A stretch of DNA of 64,000 bases from Lutjanus erythropterus (taxonomy: Eukaryota > Chordata > Actinopteri > Lutjaniformes > Lutjanidae), in NCBI GenBank assembly GCA_020091685.1, contig CM034608.1, positions 641,967 to 705,966 of the forward strand, in the 5' to 3' direction. Under the pieces are notes generated by a model, which saw nothing but the letters and a program-made list of their open reading frames with translations, made no database searches and was not told the origin of the DNA. Made by a program: the position numbers and the translations under genes. This document shows positions 37,701 through 50,400 of this stretch, piece by piece. Position 1 is the stretch's first letter, and every line of letters starts with the position of its first letter.

Positions 37701-40599
37701 AGCTGTCATGTGTTTGATGACCTCTTTTCTTTCCTTTTCCTAACGCTCCTTCACTGTTCCTTTAAACTTGTGGCTCGCTGATGTTGGTGCAAGCCGGTGA
37801 GTATGCCATGTGACTGACTTGCACAGTTGTGGAGCTGCATTGGTTGAATGCTGCAATGCATCCTTTGTACCACTACAATGCTGCAGACCAGCATCAGCGG
37901 CATGTTAACAGATGTCAGAGCAGCCATGCTCATGAACAGGGAAAAGGAACAAGTTGTGCTGATAAGACAGCAGTTGTCTGCACAGTGCAGAGGCTTCATT
38001 AGAAAACAGACATCAGTTATGAATCGGGCATGATGTCAGTGATATTCCTGCTGGTTATGTCGGGGTGTTGCAGCTGCTTGTGGTGAACATTACATCATCT
38101 TTTTGAGCAGTGCGACAGGAATTATCAGGTGAAGGTGTGAGGAATTTCCAGCTGCAACTAATGATTTTTCATTGTTGATCACTCTGCTGATCATTTTCTT
38201 GATTAATTAAGCCTGTGCACACAGATGTATGCTCTTTGGACCTATTTTTTATAAGTCTTGCCTGTAACAATTATTTTCATTGTTGATGTCTATTAATTCA
38301 TTAGTGTTTGGTTCATAAAATAGTGAAAAATGTTCATCAATTTTTCCCAAAGTCCAAGATGATGTCCTCAAATGTCTTGTTTTGTCCACAACCCAAAGAT
38401 ACTCAGTTTACTTAACTGACCTCACTTATGCTGCATTACACCAGGGGACATCACTGATTGTAAAGCAGGTGGCATCAATTTTCAGTTCATTTGAGATTTG
38501 TAAATGACAGGTTAGTGTGAGCAAGGTTTTTTGTCTAAATCTATATAGCGTTTTTATAAATAAGGCTTAAGGAATGTTGATTGAAGTAGACCTGGGGGAG
38601 CCTGCATAGTGCACTTGGTAGAGCTTGTACCCCATGTACGGAGGTGTCTGCAGGAGCCATGGGTTCAACTCCTGCCTGTAGCCCCTCAATTAAAGGCATA
38701 AAAAGCTCAAAAAAATATTTTAAAGAAGTAGACTTGACTGTGCAGTCGCACTGTCACCTTGGGAGGTAGGAAGATCAGATCACATGTATGTGGTATTCTG
38801 TTTTGATGACTTCTCAGTCAGGTGCATTATGGGATATTCCGCTCTCCATGCCTGTTTTGCACATGGTGTTTTCTAACTGCCTGCTTCAGAGCAAATCAGT
38901 TTGGTGACACACATCCAGTTGATTACATTCTGAATGTTGTTTAAACATATATTAATTGCAAACTGTGTTACTTTGTGTTTGCGCAGTTGTTGCAGAATGA
39001 GTGCTAATTTACCTCTTTAACATCCAGGTGTAGACGCAGCCTGGTATTTTTGCAGCAGAGGGATGCACGGACCACAGTTACAACCACGAATACTGCAGCT
39101 AATCTGCAGATTGTGCAGGCCTACTCATAAAATTAATATTCTGATTAACAGTGGATGGTGTCGCAGGTGGGAAATGGGATGAAACCTCGCCCCTGAGAGA
39201 GGGAGAGACTGTGTGCATTTATGCACGAGGCACAGCAGCACAGCGTCTTTGATTATTTAATTCCGTTTCCTCTGGAGAGTTTCCTGTCTAGTTTAGAACT
39301 TTTTTTTATGTTTTGCTGCTTAAATGTCTCCTAATATTTGCTCCTGTGATATTACTGAACACATGGAATCAAAAATAAAAAAATCTTTTATGATAATCAA
39401 AGATCGTTCAAGAAAACACAATAAAGAGATCAGCTGGAAAGCTTGTGCTGCTCAAAATAATTTTAAGGGTAATATATCCTATAAAGGTTGGTAGAGGTGT
39501 GGGTCCCTAAATTGAAGGAAATAGTGGATGAGTGGATGATTCATGCACACACATGGATTCGGAGGAACCCAGATCCCATCCACACATCACCACTGCAGCA
39601 TTCTATCATAGTGGATGGAATGTATTGACACTGATCAAGAGTGAAAAAACAAAGCTTGAGACAAATATAACAAATAACTGAACTGAACTTGACAGATCAT
39701 TTGTGGCCTTGGGAACAGCTGTTGACAAATATCTCCACTCAAGGTCCCCTTTGTAGCTTTTTCTGGAGTGTTTGACTGTATTGAGCCACGAAGAACTTGG
39801 ACAGGACTTGAGACACACATGTAGTGATGATTCACTCATGCTCTGAACAGAACAGAAATAACTGAGCAGCCCATACAGCTGAAGTACAAAATCTCACTGG
39901 CTTCAGAGAAAGATATATGTTATATATAAAGATAAAGATATTTGTTTTCACTGTAACATTAAAATATACTTCATGTGTGGGAACATCTTATTTCCATCCA
40001 CTGTGATTAAATATAAAATCATGATAGAGTCCAGTGGGAGTCCAGTTTGTAGGCAGTGTGGGGGTGATTTGAGCCTGTGGTGCTGCCCTCTGCTGGCTGA
40101 AACACAACATCAACCAGCCTGCTTGTCCACACTCTGTCTCTCTGGTCCCTGACCTCTGTAGGAAATCCATGTCTGCTGATCGTTTTGCTCGGTGACATGG
40201 TGTGATTTGTGCAGATGTATTGACATCTTATCTCTTTAAACTTCATAACATCACAGATGAATTAGTCTTCTCTAGATTTGATGCATGGAGTTGTTTGTAT
40301 TTCTGTGTCATATTTCCTGTTAGAGCAATGGAGTGTGGGTAATAGTGTTCTCTCAGTACATGTGATGTGTGAACATTTGTGTGTGAGTGTGTTGGTGTGC
40401 AGTATGTGGATGTGTTTGCTCGTGGCATTACTTTGGCCCGCTGCATGCGTTCCTGTGCAGTTAGGTCCACGCCTCTATCTTCTCATGACAACACATCTGA
40501 ATAAACTTGAGCTGGGTCTGGACTGAGCCCTGTTAATACCCTGCACCTGTCACACACCACTCCAACCTGAATACTGCATATCCACCTAGGACAGCCTGA

Positions 40600-40652
<53 letters not shown>

Positions 40653-41358
40653 TCAGTGTCTCCAACATCACTGAATACTACATAATGAATATGTGTGTGA
40701 GAGCAACATTGTTATCTCACAGTTACAAAGCCTCCCACATGTTCAACATGTAGTTATTTTATTGAAGGAGGATGTACAATGTGAGTGATATGGGCAGCCT
40801 CTGCCATTGTGCATTCTCTTTAAAAAAAAACATGGAAAAGACTGATATGATAGCAAAAACCTACTATACAACTGATTGTATAAAACAGTTAGAGAGTTTC
40901 AGCCAAATAGTTCACATACTAACAAGGGTGAAGAGAACCAACATGAAGTAAGACTTCCTAGAGGCAGTGTGTGGTTAGTAAGCAAACAGAAACAGAATCA
41001 CAGACTCTTCCTTTTCCAGGTTTTTCAAATGGAAACTCAGCTGTTAGCAAAGGTTAGGTCAGAGTGGTGATTCCCTCCCCTCCCTGAATGCAGAAAACTA
41101 CATCAGGTCATGTGTGAAAATGTTTTTAGAAAGTCTTCGCAAAATATCTTTTTTTTTTTATATTTTAACTTCAGCATTCCACACAAGCAGTACAGCGTTG
41201 ATATCAGCAGTTGTCTGCACAGTGATATTTCACTTCCCAGCTGTTTTGACGTCTCTCCAGGTTTAATACAAGTACAGTGAAATGTTCTAATGCAATAGGA
41301 TGTAGCTGAAATTCAAATAGGCAAGGGAAAAAGAAAATAGAAAAATAAATAAATAATA

Positions 41359-41402
<44 letters not shown>

Positions 41403-44400
41403 ATAAATGAATATACGTATTCATACACATGTATACATAAAAAAAAAAAAACAGAATAAATTAAACTTAAAAATACAGGATTGGGGCGGGAGCAGAAGTG
41501 GATAGTGGAGTGGACTTTCAGAATTCCCCTATTGCATCTACATATAAGTACAGGACTCCACCTCTTTATAAAGTTTGTCTTAACACATATGTGATTTGTT
41601 CCATCACATACATTTCTTTTTTTCATCCTACTATCTCTTTAAGCTGTATGTACGTGTAGACAGATGGGTCACAGACCAAAGGGAAAAGCCACCATGTATG
41701 CTTATTGTGTACAGATTGTGTCCCTGTCCTCTAAAATATTTGAACTGAAGGGTATGAAATATGAAAGTATACTGTACTTAGCACAGGCTGATATTTATGA
41801 TTAGCGTCATTCACACAGAAGGTGAATGTAAAATAATGTTTTTTTTTTTCTTCACCCACAGATCATCCAGAAGCCCTCTCATGATCTGAAGCAACAGTTG
41901 GCCAACTACTCCAAACGGGTGGCCGGGTCTGTCACTGAGCTCATCCAGGCTGCAGAGGCCATGAAAGGTAAGTCAACCTTTGACTTGAGTGACGACAGAA
42001 TAAACCTGCATTCCTCATGGTGTCTCTTCCAGGTGGAATTTAATGGTGTCAGTGTCCTTATTGTAGAGCTGCAGTGATTAATCAATTAATCAGTTTGTTG
42101 TCAACTTAAATCAACATTTTCAGTTTGAAGAATTTTAAAGATAAAAAAGACATATTTCTGTTACTCTGTGCTTCTTAAATGTCAATATTTTGTGGTTTGT
42201 TTACTCCTCTCTGACAGTAAACTGAATACCTTTGAGTTTGAGACATTTGTCATCTTTGGGTTTGGGAAAAACTGACCAACATGTCCTGACATTTTATACA
42301 TCAAACAACTAATCCATTCATGGCTGTATGTCTGTATGCAGCTGGATAGTTGTGACATTTGCAAGTTTCATGTTACACAGTTAAAAAAATAGCACTAATG
42401 TACTTAATGAAGTAAAAATTATAATAGATGTAAGCCACTTGGTATACAACTTAAAATTCTGACCTGGTGCCCTGGTGGAAGTATGGAAAGAGGCAGACAG
42501 CAATGCACACTTCCATTCAGACATGCACAGGCTGGTCTTAAATAACCCCGCATCAGGTCTTATTGGAGCACTCCATTCAGATGAGCCAGGACAGTAATTT
42601 GAAGTAGGATTAGTAAATATCCCCCCCAGAGGTCTACAGTTTCACACAGCTCTGTTCTGGGATCTCCCTCTTAAGACTGAAGTACAAATTACATTGAACT
42701 CAAGGCGATTCCATGAATGCATGGTCTCTTAAGTGAAGAGGAAAGTCATCCTCAGAGCTCCAGAGCACAGATTCATGTCCCCATTAGCTGCAACTGAACC
42801 CTGCTGCCCATATGGGCGGAAGTTCATGACTTCATTCAACAAATGACGCAAATGGGATGACCATAGTGGCTCTGACAGGTGAAGGAGCTATGACTGATGG
42901 ACAGGAATGGGGTTCAACAGGATTTTATCGAATCCAAACCCAGCATCAAATTCACCTGTCGAATGTAAATCCCTTCAGACATCCTATCCAAATCATTAGG
43001 CCAGTGGTTCCCAAACCTTTTCTTGCACGCCCCCCTTCAGAGGCTGAAAAAGTTCAGGCCCCCCCACCTCAGAACTATTATCAATCATTGATAATAATTG
43101 GGGAGGCAACTGATTAAAAAAAGAGGTTCAGAAGTAGAACTTTAATGAAATAAAGCCCAACATGATAGCATCAGCAAACACTTGTTTTTTAATTTCCTCA
43201 ACATAATTCATATTCGTTCAGCTTTCTTTTACTCTTTATATCTCCCCTGGTCATCTACGCTGACACCTGCAGTGGCTCTGCCCTCCTATTGGGGAACCAC
43301 TGCATTAGATCAAGCTTTCCTCTTAGTGGGTAACTAAATGTTGTGTTTATGTTGGGATCAGGGCTGCAAATACCAGTTATTTTTTGTCATCAATTAATAT
43401 GTTAATTATTTTCTTCATTAATTAAATAATCAATTAGTTGTTTGGACTAAAATGTCAGAAAAAATGAAAACTGAAAAATGTTGTTTGTTGTTTCCCAAAG
43501 CCCAAGATGATGTCTTCAATGTTTCACAAAGATATTCAGTTTACTGTCAGAGAGGAGTGAAGGAACCAGAAAATATCCACATTTAAGCTAAAGTCAGAGA
43601 ATTTAGGCATTTTTTATTACAAAATGACTCAAACAGATTAATCAATTACAAAAGAAGTTGGTGGTTAATTTAATAATTGATTATCATTTAATTGTTGCAG
43701 CTCTAGATGTGATCTCATTTTATTGGCAGGAGGTAAAACACCACAGTTTGAAAGTGCAGCCTAATTAATGGCAGCCTGTAGCTCCAACCTGAGAATGAGA
43801 TGAAGAACAGAAGATATGAAATGTTGATGACGTTTATCTCATTGAAATGTCAGCTTACTCATTTTATACATAATTCTCCTTGTCTTGATTTAGAGTGACT
43901 GTCTTAGGTTAAATATAAAATGGGAGGAGGCAGGCAGAGTGGTAGAGAGTGGTATCTCTGTCTCTAACAAACCATCTTTGGCTGATTTGTGATGCTGACA
44001 TGCAGAGAGCAACTCAGCTCAGCTCAGCTTTATTTATACTGCACCTTTCATACAGACAGGCAGCCCAAAGTGCTTCACATAACAAAATTAAAACAACAGA
44101 CAGGAAAAAAAAAAACAAGCAAAGAATGATAAAAATCCAAATAAATTTAAAAACTACAGGAATGAAATTACATTATGTCAAAAAAGGTCTCTGCACACCT
44201 GAAAGTATGACAGGTGCATAGGAGGAAGATTCAACTTGAAGAAAAAAAGAAAAAGCTCCCACACACTGTCTTGAATGAAATTACAACAATAAAATGCAAA
44301 AATAAAAGGAACAGTGAGGAATAGAATAACATATAAACCAAAAACCAGTGATTGAAGCTTAAAGACTGAGGTTGTAACAATACTCCCAAAAACAACACAG

Positions 44401-47400
44401 AAGCAAGACTGCAGTCAAGTTATGTATGTGACCTTTTTTGGCAAGTTATCCATAAATACATATACTGCATATTACATCACATACACAACATCCAGGCAGA
44501 AGATTTTGTTGTATGATAATAAAAAAGAGGAAGAAGAGACATTAGCCTCAGAGTTAATGGAATGCAAACATACTGATGCTGCAGAACTGGAGTGCAAAGT
44601 GTTTGAGGACTTGCTGTTAGTGCCTCTCATAGCCTACACCAATCATTCCCAAACACTGCATCTGGACCCACAGGTGGGTCACATGAGACTTTATTTGGAT
44701 CCCCATAAAATATGGACGAAGTTCCGCAAATCTAAGATTTATATCTGCAGAACAGCTTTTATAAAGCATTTAAAATATGTTCAGTTTTACTGATGAGAGG
44801 AAAAAAGAACCTGTTAATTCCATCTACATGCACTGATTTTGTCTCATTTATGAAAAAGCTCAAATGTCTGATATTGTTTTTCCTGGTAAGAGGTAACAAC
44901 AATCAAACAATATAAATTCTCTGATTTTAGCTTCTTAAATGTGAATATTTTCTGGTTTCTTTACTCCTCTCTAACAGTAAACTGAACGTCTTTGAGTTGT
45001 GGACAAAACAAGATAATGGTGGATTTCTGGAAAGACATTGCTTTGAGTGTGTTATTTGGTGCTTTGGCTACGGCATTAAAAAAATAAAAAATCTTCCATA
45101 TAAAGTGGTCTGATAAAAGATTTCTGTATAAGTATCAGGACTTTAAACTAAAGTGTGTGTGTGTGTGTGTGTTGCAGGCACAGAGTGGGTGGACCCTGAG
45201 GACCCCACCGTCATCGCAGAGAATGAGCTGCTGGGAGCAGCGGCAGCGATTGAAGCAGCTGCCAAGAAACTGGAGCAGCTGAGGCCCAGGACCAAACCCA
45301 AGGTTAGAGGGCTTTTTACAGAGCAGCAGCATTCACACTGAGCCTGTTAACCTCAGCATGGGGTCACATCCAGTGTGTGTGCTGTACGTCTTCATGGCTG
45401 TCAGCTCCTCACACCATGAGTGATGACTGTGGCTCTCTCACAGACCTGTTAGCAGTTTAATATTCCTCCATTTCAGAGTATTTCTGGACACGGTTTAACC
45501 TCTGCTGCAGGCCTTTTTGTGTGAATAAATGTTCACAGGCCTGTAACACAGTGTGTTTATTGACTGTTGGTTTTCTCTCTTGTAAACAGGAGGCAGATGA
45601 GAGCTTGAACTTTGAGGAGCAGATTCTGGAGGCAGCCAAGTCCATCGCAGCTGCCACCAGTGCTTTGGTCAAAGCTGCTTCAGCAGCACAGAGGGAGCTG
45701 GTGGCTCAAGGGAAGGTATGACTCTAACTAAAGGATCAATATTCTATTCTATCCTCGATACTGCAGGCAACATTTAAGTCTTCACTGAGAAATGGTTAAC
45801 TGGGAGTTGCCCCTTTGTTCCAAACCATACTGTAATCTCCCCTCAACAGAACCCCAAACCATGGTTACACAATAACAGCCATTAGTACATTTTTGGAGCA
45901 CACCTTTCTGTCCACCCACACAACACAGATATACAGTAGCGACCCTAAAAGAGACAACATGAAGAAATAAATGTGTATTTTTCTCTTTTGGTCATCCAGA
46001 CATTTCTGAAGATGTAGCATCCTAAACACTGAAACACCATTGTTGTCATGTAAAAGTGAAAGTCTGGGACTCATGAACATTGTCTTGCAAACAAGTGTGC
46101 TTTAGTAGGAAATTAAAACTGAAAGAGACAACGTCTCTGAGCACACTAATTTTCCACTATTAATATGAGGATATTCCAGTTTTGAAAAAAGTTATGTATA
46201 CAGCATATTTTGCTTGGATATTCTAAATTAAGCCTTATTCTGAAAGGAATATTTTCACATTAAGATACGGGGGGGGGGGTGTATGAATGTTCATGAATGT
46301 ACCTCAGTCGGTTTTCTTACAGCAGTTTGAGACACTCAGCCTCTTGCCTCTTTACTTCGGCCGGGGTAGAGATTCATCCAAATCAGTACATGTTTTTGGA
46401 TATGTACTAATATAACTACACTGACCTTTTCAAGAAGATGGCTGAATGAATGAAAGAGGGAGGCTGTCTTTGCACAGTTGAATAAGTCCACCACCAGTGG
46501 CAAACTTTGAAAAATACTATTTTGATGCAAAGAAGCAAAAGGGTTCTAGTTGCTCCAGCTGTTTCACATTTCCATAATTTGAATAGAATTATAGTATTAG
46601 TATATAGTATGAAGTGAAATATTGATTTTCATCAGACATATAGACAGCTTAGTAGGAATATTGTCTTTTTCACAGTAAAGGATAAAAATAGAATTTTTGA
46701 GCACATAATGTGTGCATAGTCAATGAAGCTGTTGTTTTTATTTTAACTAACACTTTATTAAAGAGGATGCAACAAATTGTTGTACAATACAGAAAAATAG
46801 CACACAAGACATTTCAGTTTTCTTTCCCAACCCCTTAGTTGCCCTGCACACCCCCCGGCCCACAGACATTTTCAGTAGGGGACAACCTGCTTGGCAGTGC
46901 AGTTTACAGTACAGAGACAGTAGTAAAGGTATACCAATGACCATGGGACAATGGAAATTGAGATAGTCATAGTAAAGAGACAAAAAAGAAAAGACAAATA
47001 ATAGACAAGGAGGCAAGAAATGTTCTTAGTTTGTTTAAAAAAGCACAAAACCAACAATCAAGGAAAAAAAGGAAAGGAAAAAAAAGAAACAAAACAAGGG
47101 AAATGTTATTGTTGAAATGCTAAGGCTACCGGAGCACTGCAGGAATACACAGCACCCACACCTCTACATATATCCCCAGATGAAGGGCTGGATGGCAAAC
47201 AGGTGGCAAGACACACACAACAAATGGTAATGGGACATGCCATTATTGTAATTTTATCAGTAGGCAGCTGATCAGAGTAACTAATTAATGGGTGCCAGTG
47301 AGAATAAAATTTTTCAGATGAACCTCTCAAGGAAAATTTGATTTTTTTCCAATGTTAGGAAAGACATAATGTCACATATCCAAGATTTAAAAGAAAAAGT

Positions 47401-50400
47401 TGGGAGGATTTCCACAGCACCGAATTCTCCTGCATGCAAGTAGGGAGATGAATGTGATTTGTATGAATATTTGTTGTAATGTTATTTGTGAAGCTGGTTT
47501 ATAATTTAAAAAATTATATAGAAATAAATGTATAAATTATAATTTTTCCATCCATGTCATTCTTATCCCCAGACAGCAGCAGCCTGTTTCTACATTCGCT
47601 TCTTTGCATTTTATGTTTAAATATCCATGAATGCTTTGGCCTCACAGACTTGAAATGATAATGAGACCATGATGATTCTGACAATGTTCCTGTTTTCAGG
47701 TGGGAGCGATCCCAGCCAACGCAGTGGATGATGGACAGTGGTCACAGGGGCTTATTTCAGCTGTAAGTCTCTCCTCTCAAGCTTTATCTCAGAATTTTCT
47801 GGAGTCATCAGTAAAACATCTTAACATCAGTGCCTTGGATTCCTCAGGCTCGAATGGTTGCCGCAGCAACAAACAACCTTTGTGAAGCAGCCAACTCAGC
47901 TGTGCAGGGACACGCCAGCGAGGAGAAGCTCATCTCGTCAGCCAAGCAGGTGGCAGCGTCCACTGCTCAGCTGCTGGTCGCCTGCAAGGTCAAGGCTGAC
48001 CAGGACTCCCAGACCATGAAGAGGCTCCAGGTCAGAACCGCATGTCACTGTCTATCAGGCTGATTCACACACACATTTCTGTTTGTTGCAGGTACTGTGC
48101 TGTTCCTCTGACACTTCGGGACACCTTATTTAGTTCTCTGCTTTATTAAGGACAGAACTGCAACTGAAAGAGACCTTGTCACCCTGTAAACTGAGGGAGA
48201 CAAAATGGCAAAAGGTGGCATTATTGGTGTCTAAGTTCCCTTTCATGCAAAAAGTTTACAAAAGCACGCACAACCAAACAATACTAGGTAGATGTCAAAA
48301 ATGGAAAAATACAATCTTACTAGAAAACACATTGTTAAGTGTGCAGATTTAATTTTTCCTTTTTAAGGCCACTTTCACACCTGTGTTTCAGTTCATTGAT
48401 TCTCCAAAGAAACAAATGATCCATTGTTGCCTTTTAGTTCTGGTGTTCTTGGCTCTCACACTGACTCACAGATGTACCTGCAGGATTTAAACATGATGTC
48501 AAATCAAATCAGGTCAGATTTTATTTGGATAGCCCAAAATCACAAATCACAATTTACCTCAGGCGGCTTTACAATCTGTACAGTGTGCATCACCCCCTGT
48601 GCTGTAGACCCTCTAAAGAGAAAGGGAAAACCTCCCCTCAGAAAATCCTTTTAACAGGGAACAAATCCCCATCCCCATCCCCAATAGATGTAGCATCCAC
48701 AGAACAGAACAACAGAATCACAAACAATACAGTACTTGATGAACTCATTTCTGAGTTTCTAAAATACATATGTGAAGAATGTGGATCCAGGAGGATGCTG
48801 AACTGCATCAGGTGTTGCCCAATGGATCTGAAACACACATACTCCTCTTCACAAAATCACATTAACTACAAAAATTTGATTAAAACATTTCTGAAACATT
48901 AAATGATAAAATATATCTATGTAGACGGATGTGGATCCAGGAGAACACTGACACCACATCAGGACACACCAGTCATCTGGACTGTCACGTAACTCATTCA
49001 CCTCCTGCATCATCAGTGCTACATGGACTCACTCCTGTGACTGACAGGATGTAATACAAGTTTTTTCTATGCCTCACATTTATTTATCTGCTTTAGTGTC
49101 AATGAGAGCAAAATAATCATGACAGTTAGTATGGATCATTTGTCAGAAATAGCAACATGTAGAAACGGGACAGAACAAGAGGTGTTGTGTACTGTAATAT
49201 TATAGAGGAGCAGAGACAGTGGTGAGTTTATTGACTGATCTCTATCAACAATCTGGAAATGACAAAAACAAACAAAGTGACAGAACTCAGTCTGCTCTGA
49301 CAGTATCTTGAAAGAGCTGTCACCTCAGACAGACTGGCTGCAGCTGGCTGCTCACATCTTGGTCTTATTCCAATACGCTTTCAGACATCAGATGTATGTG
49401 TGACGCAGGTCCACTCAACAATGTTGAAACACCGTTGGACCCATTCTTATTAGACAGGTGGCACCCTGCTTGAGGCTCCAGGCTGCTGTGTAGTTTATAC
49501 ATCACAGAGACATTACATGTCCAGAATGACTTCTCTGTCTGTTCATATACTGCTGCCTTTCTCTTGATCTTTGGGTTTGCCCATGATTTGTTGACAGTAA
49601 GAAAAATATAGAACAAAACCAGACTTGTCGTTTAGATTGCCTCAGCACAGCATATGATAAGCAGTGTATTCCCTTCCCCTCTAAATATGACTTGACAGAA
49701 AGACAATACACACCCCAGCAACAGCCTGTTCATCCTGCTGCCATCTGGCAAGAGATACAGAAGTATCCACTGACTTTTCAATTCATCCTCTGCACGCCAT
49801 CGTAAATCATCCATTCTTGAGAATTGGGTCAAATCATGTTCTACCAAACAAAACTTAAAAAATATTAATACCAACACTCTAATTTCATTTTTTTTGGTGA
49901 AATTTTATTCATTAAGGTTTTATATATACGAAATGTATGTAATTCATGAAATGTTTTGGTTTGCTTTAATTTTTTAAATTTCTTAACTTATTCTTTGCTC
50001 AAAAAACAGCCTTGTCCCTGACTAGAATTCACAACTAAAACTAACAATACCTACTTAGCATACGTCAGCATAGGTGTAAAAGTGTGCTTTGTTTTAAATA
50101 TTTTTTATGAAAATGTTGACCCTTTAAAGTTTTGTCCCAGATTTCTGTCAGCTTTGTCAGACTTTTACAAGAACATGATTTAATAAGGCATAAAAAGGGT
50201 TAGCTATACCCTAAGGCAGTGTTTCCCAAACTTTTTTTCTCAGGACCCACTTTTGAAAATCAAAATTTCTAAGAAATTTACTCTAAAAGATTTTAGAGTT
50301 TTGAACCCAACTCAAACTCTTGAGTTTCAAAATAAACTAAAAAACTGTTTTGCAGACCTATAATCTTTAGTTGAGAAAATTTACAAAAACAAAAAAAGTA

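Larger units (their letters stand above)
36166..41861 (+). other. tln1: Large tln1 intron (5.7 kb)
   Basis: Contains a GGCTGCAACTAA-family piece (~38156-38412), a SINE (38593-38722), (CA)n at 40602-40651 and (GAT)n at 41360-41401. A frame at 37848-38033 shows no homology I can name. No nested gene is supported. Confidence 0.7.
41968..45177 (+). other. tln1: 3.2-kb tln1 intron dense in MITEs
   Basis: Holds elements at 42066-42320, 43002-43302, 43359-43706, 44015-44115 and 44890-45020, and a (TG)n at the acceptor. Confidence 0.75.

Noticed and set aside
37848-38033. Extra talin exon in the 5.7-kb intron
   Set aside because: The frame has no helical talin-like pattern, and joining the flanking exons directly gives the expected talin sequence.
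41204-41626. 140-residue minus-strand frame
   Set aside because: Its centre is the translated (ATC)n complement of the GAT microsatellite (poly-serine); no recognisable protein.
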